Source of the DNA: Vibrio nigripulchritudo ATCC 27043
GTDB lineage: Bacteria > Pseudomonadota > Gammaproteobacteria > Enterobacterales > Vibrionaceae
Direction: 5' to 3'
DNA length: 35,206 nucleotides
NCBI RefSeq assembly: GCF_000222685.1
Contig: NZ_AFWJ01000270.1
Coordinates: forward strand, 1 to 35,206
Part shown: positions 34,501-35,206 of the stretch, one piece after another
Numbering within the stretch: the stretch's first letter is position 1
Layout of the letters: every line of letters starts with the position of its first letter
Translations under genes and position numbers: made by a program
The notes under the pieces: generated by a model
Told to the model about the DNA's origin: nothing
What the model saw: only the letters and a program-made list of their open reading frames with translations
Databases searched by the model: none

Positions 34501-34884
34501 TTATCTCATCGTCACGAATTCTTCTGACCCCGTTGGGTGAATCGCTACAACGCTGTCGAAGTCTTCTTTAGTCGCGCCCATCTTCATTGCGACGCCGAAG
34601 CCCTGAATCATTTCGTCTACCGCAAAACCGATACCATGCAAGCCGACCACTTTCTCGTCTTCACCTGCGCAAATCAGCTTCATCTGACACGGCTGGCGGT
34701 GCTTAGTCACTGCTGTGTACATCGCGGTAAAACCCGACTTGTATACTTTTACGTTTTCTTCGCCGTACTGCGCAATGGCTTCTGGCTCGGTTAAGCCAAT
34801 TGTGCCGATTGGTGGGTGGCTGAATACCACGGTTGGTACCAGGCTGTAATCCATCTTCGCGTTTGAACTGTTGTTGAACAGGTG
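34501..34884 (-). CDS. gor: Glutathione reductase, C-terminal fragment
   Basis: Gor is an NADPH-dependent flavoenzyme that reduces glutathione disulfide. Only about the last 125 of roughly 450 residues are here. The frame reads [35 protein letters not shown] … [24 protein letters not shown] … [35 protein letters not shown], closely like enterobacterial Gor. It includes the dimer-interface catalytic HPTGSEE block (His-Glu pair). In this frame a TGA precedes LFNN; the FAD and NADPH domains are missing. The gene meets an ABC-transporter gene head to head at about 34880-34905, so it is a broken copy at a junction, not a functional gene. Confidence 0.93.
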   Translation of the reverse strand, partial: HLFNNSSNAKMDYSLVPTVVFSHPPIGTIGLTEPEAIAQYGEENVKVYKSGFTAMYTAVTKHRQPCQMKLICAGEDEKVVGLHGIGFAVDEMIQGFGVAMKMGATKEDFDSVVAIHPTGSEEFVTMR

Positions 34885-34890
34885 TCAGCC

Positions 34891-35206
34891 CGACGCCGCT
34901 GTCCTTTGCGCCGTCAGATGCAGATGGTGTTCCAGAACCCATATACGTCGATGAACCCTCGAATGAAAATTTTCGACATCATTGCGGAGCCGATTCGTTT
35001 CCACAAATTGACACGCAATGAATCCGAAACCAGGCAGATTGTTGAAGACCTGCTTGAGCACGTTGGTTTGGGCAAAATGGCGGGAGTGAAATACCCCCAT
35101 GAGTTCTCCGGCGGACAAAGACAACGTATTTCCATCGCACGTGCACTGGCGACACGACCTCGCCTGCTGATTTGTGATGAACCTACTTCAGCACTGGATG
35201 TTTCGG
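34891..35206 (+). CDS. Peptide ABC transporter ATP-binding protein, middle part (continues at base 1)
   Basis: This is the central portion of the DppF/OppF-type ATPase whose C-terminal end is at 1-251. The recognisable frame begins at about [23 protein letters not shown] (Q-loop, from about 34903). It contains the ABC signature [16 protein letters not shown] and Walker [15 protein letters not shown]. The window ends on the first base of the next Val codon. Walker A and about the first 90-95 residues, expected upstream, are absent: the DNA there belongs to gor. Joined across the window ends, the fragment gives about 180 residues without a frameshift. Confidence 0.92.

Noticed and set aside
34891-34900. 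Extending ATPase homology upstream to about base 34880
   Set aside because: The frame is open but reads V-S-A-R-R-R, not family-like sequence. Recognisable homology starts only at about [11 protein letters not shown].

Overview
The window looks like core chromosomal DNA of a Vibrionaceae bacterium. The basis is recognisable gene products and gene order (dipeptide-type ABC transporter, glnA with a DUF4124 gene, ntrB and ntrC, typA, gor); no database search was possible. No replication, partition, mobilisation, phage or transposase gene was seen, and no tRNA, rRNA or CRISPR array.

The last base and the first base join in frame. The final codons (…ALDVS plus one G) continue at base 1 as V-QAQILNLL…, rebuilding an uninterrupted ABC-transporter ATPase. 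The sequence therefore reads as a circularly permuted closed circle of 35,206 bp. The circle has one abnormal junction, near 34880-34905, where the 3' part of gor meets the middle of that ATPase gene. Both genes lack their 5' ends. This suggests a random roughly 35 kb chromosomal fragment whose ends were joined (clone insert, assembly product, packaged DNA or an excised circle) rather than a plasmid.

Layout: 1-3981 carries the ATPase 3' part, a family-5 peptide-binding protein and two permeases. 4093-5609 holds a SPOR-domain exported protein with a (CCTGCT)16 linker and a PAP2 phosphatase. 5737-8772 holds a LysR regulator divergent from an aldo-keto reductase, then adenosine deaminase. 8859-16325, all on the minus strand, is a nitrogen-regulation block: a dCACHE-GGDEF-EAL protein, ntrC, ntrB, a DUF4124 protein and glnA. 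A sigma-54 promoter and NtrC boxes lie in front of glnA, and an NtrC box lies in front of ntrB. typA follows at 16841-18670.

The most unusual part is 18749-29354. A TTG-started Wzx-like flippase and a PgpA-type phosphatase run leftward. A tight eight-gene operon runs rightward: inositol-phosphate synthase, CDP-alcohol phosphotransferase, DprE1-like FAD oxidase, SRPBCC protein, sulfotransferase, DegT aminotransferase, a class I-like HMG-CoA reductase fused to an APH-like kinase, and a CarS-like CDP-lipid synthase. Together they suggest synthesis and export of a modified (keto/amino, sulfated) inositol lipid. This is inference from domain content.

Downstream are an M42-type aminopeptidase (29570-30787), a minus-strand GT2 glycosyltransferase / hexapeptide acyltransferase / MATE exporter group (30850-33916), about 500 bp of very AT-rich non-coding DNA, and the gor 3' fragment.
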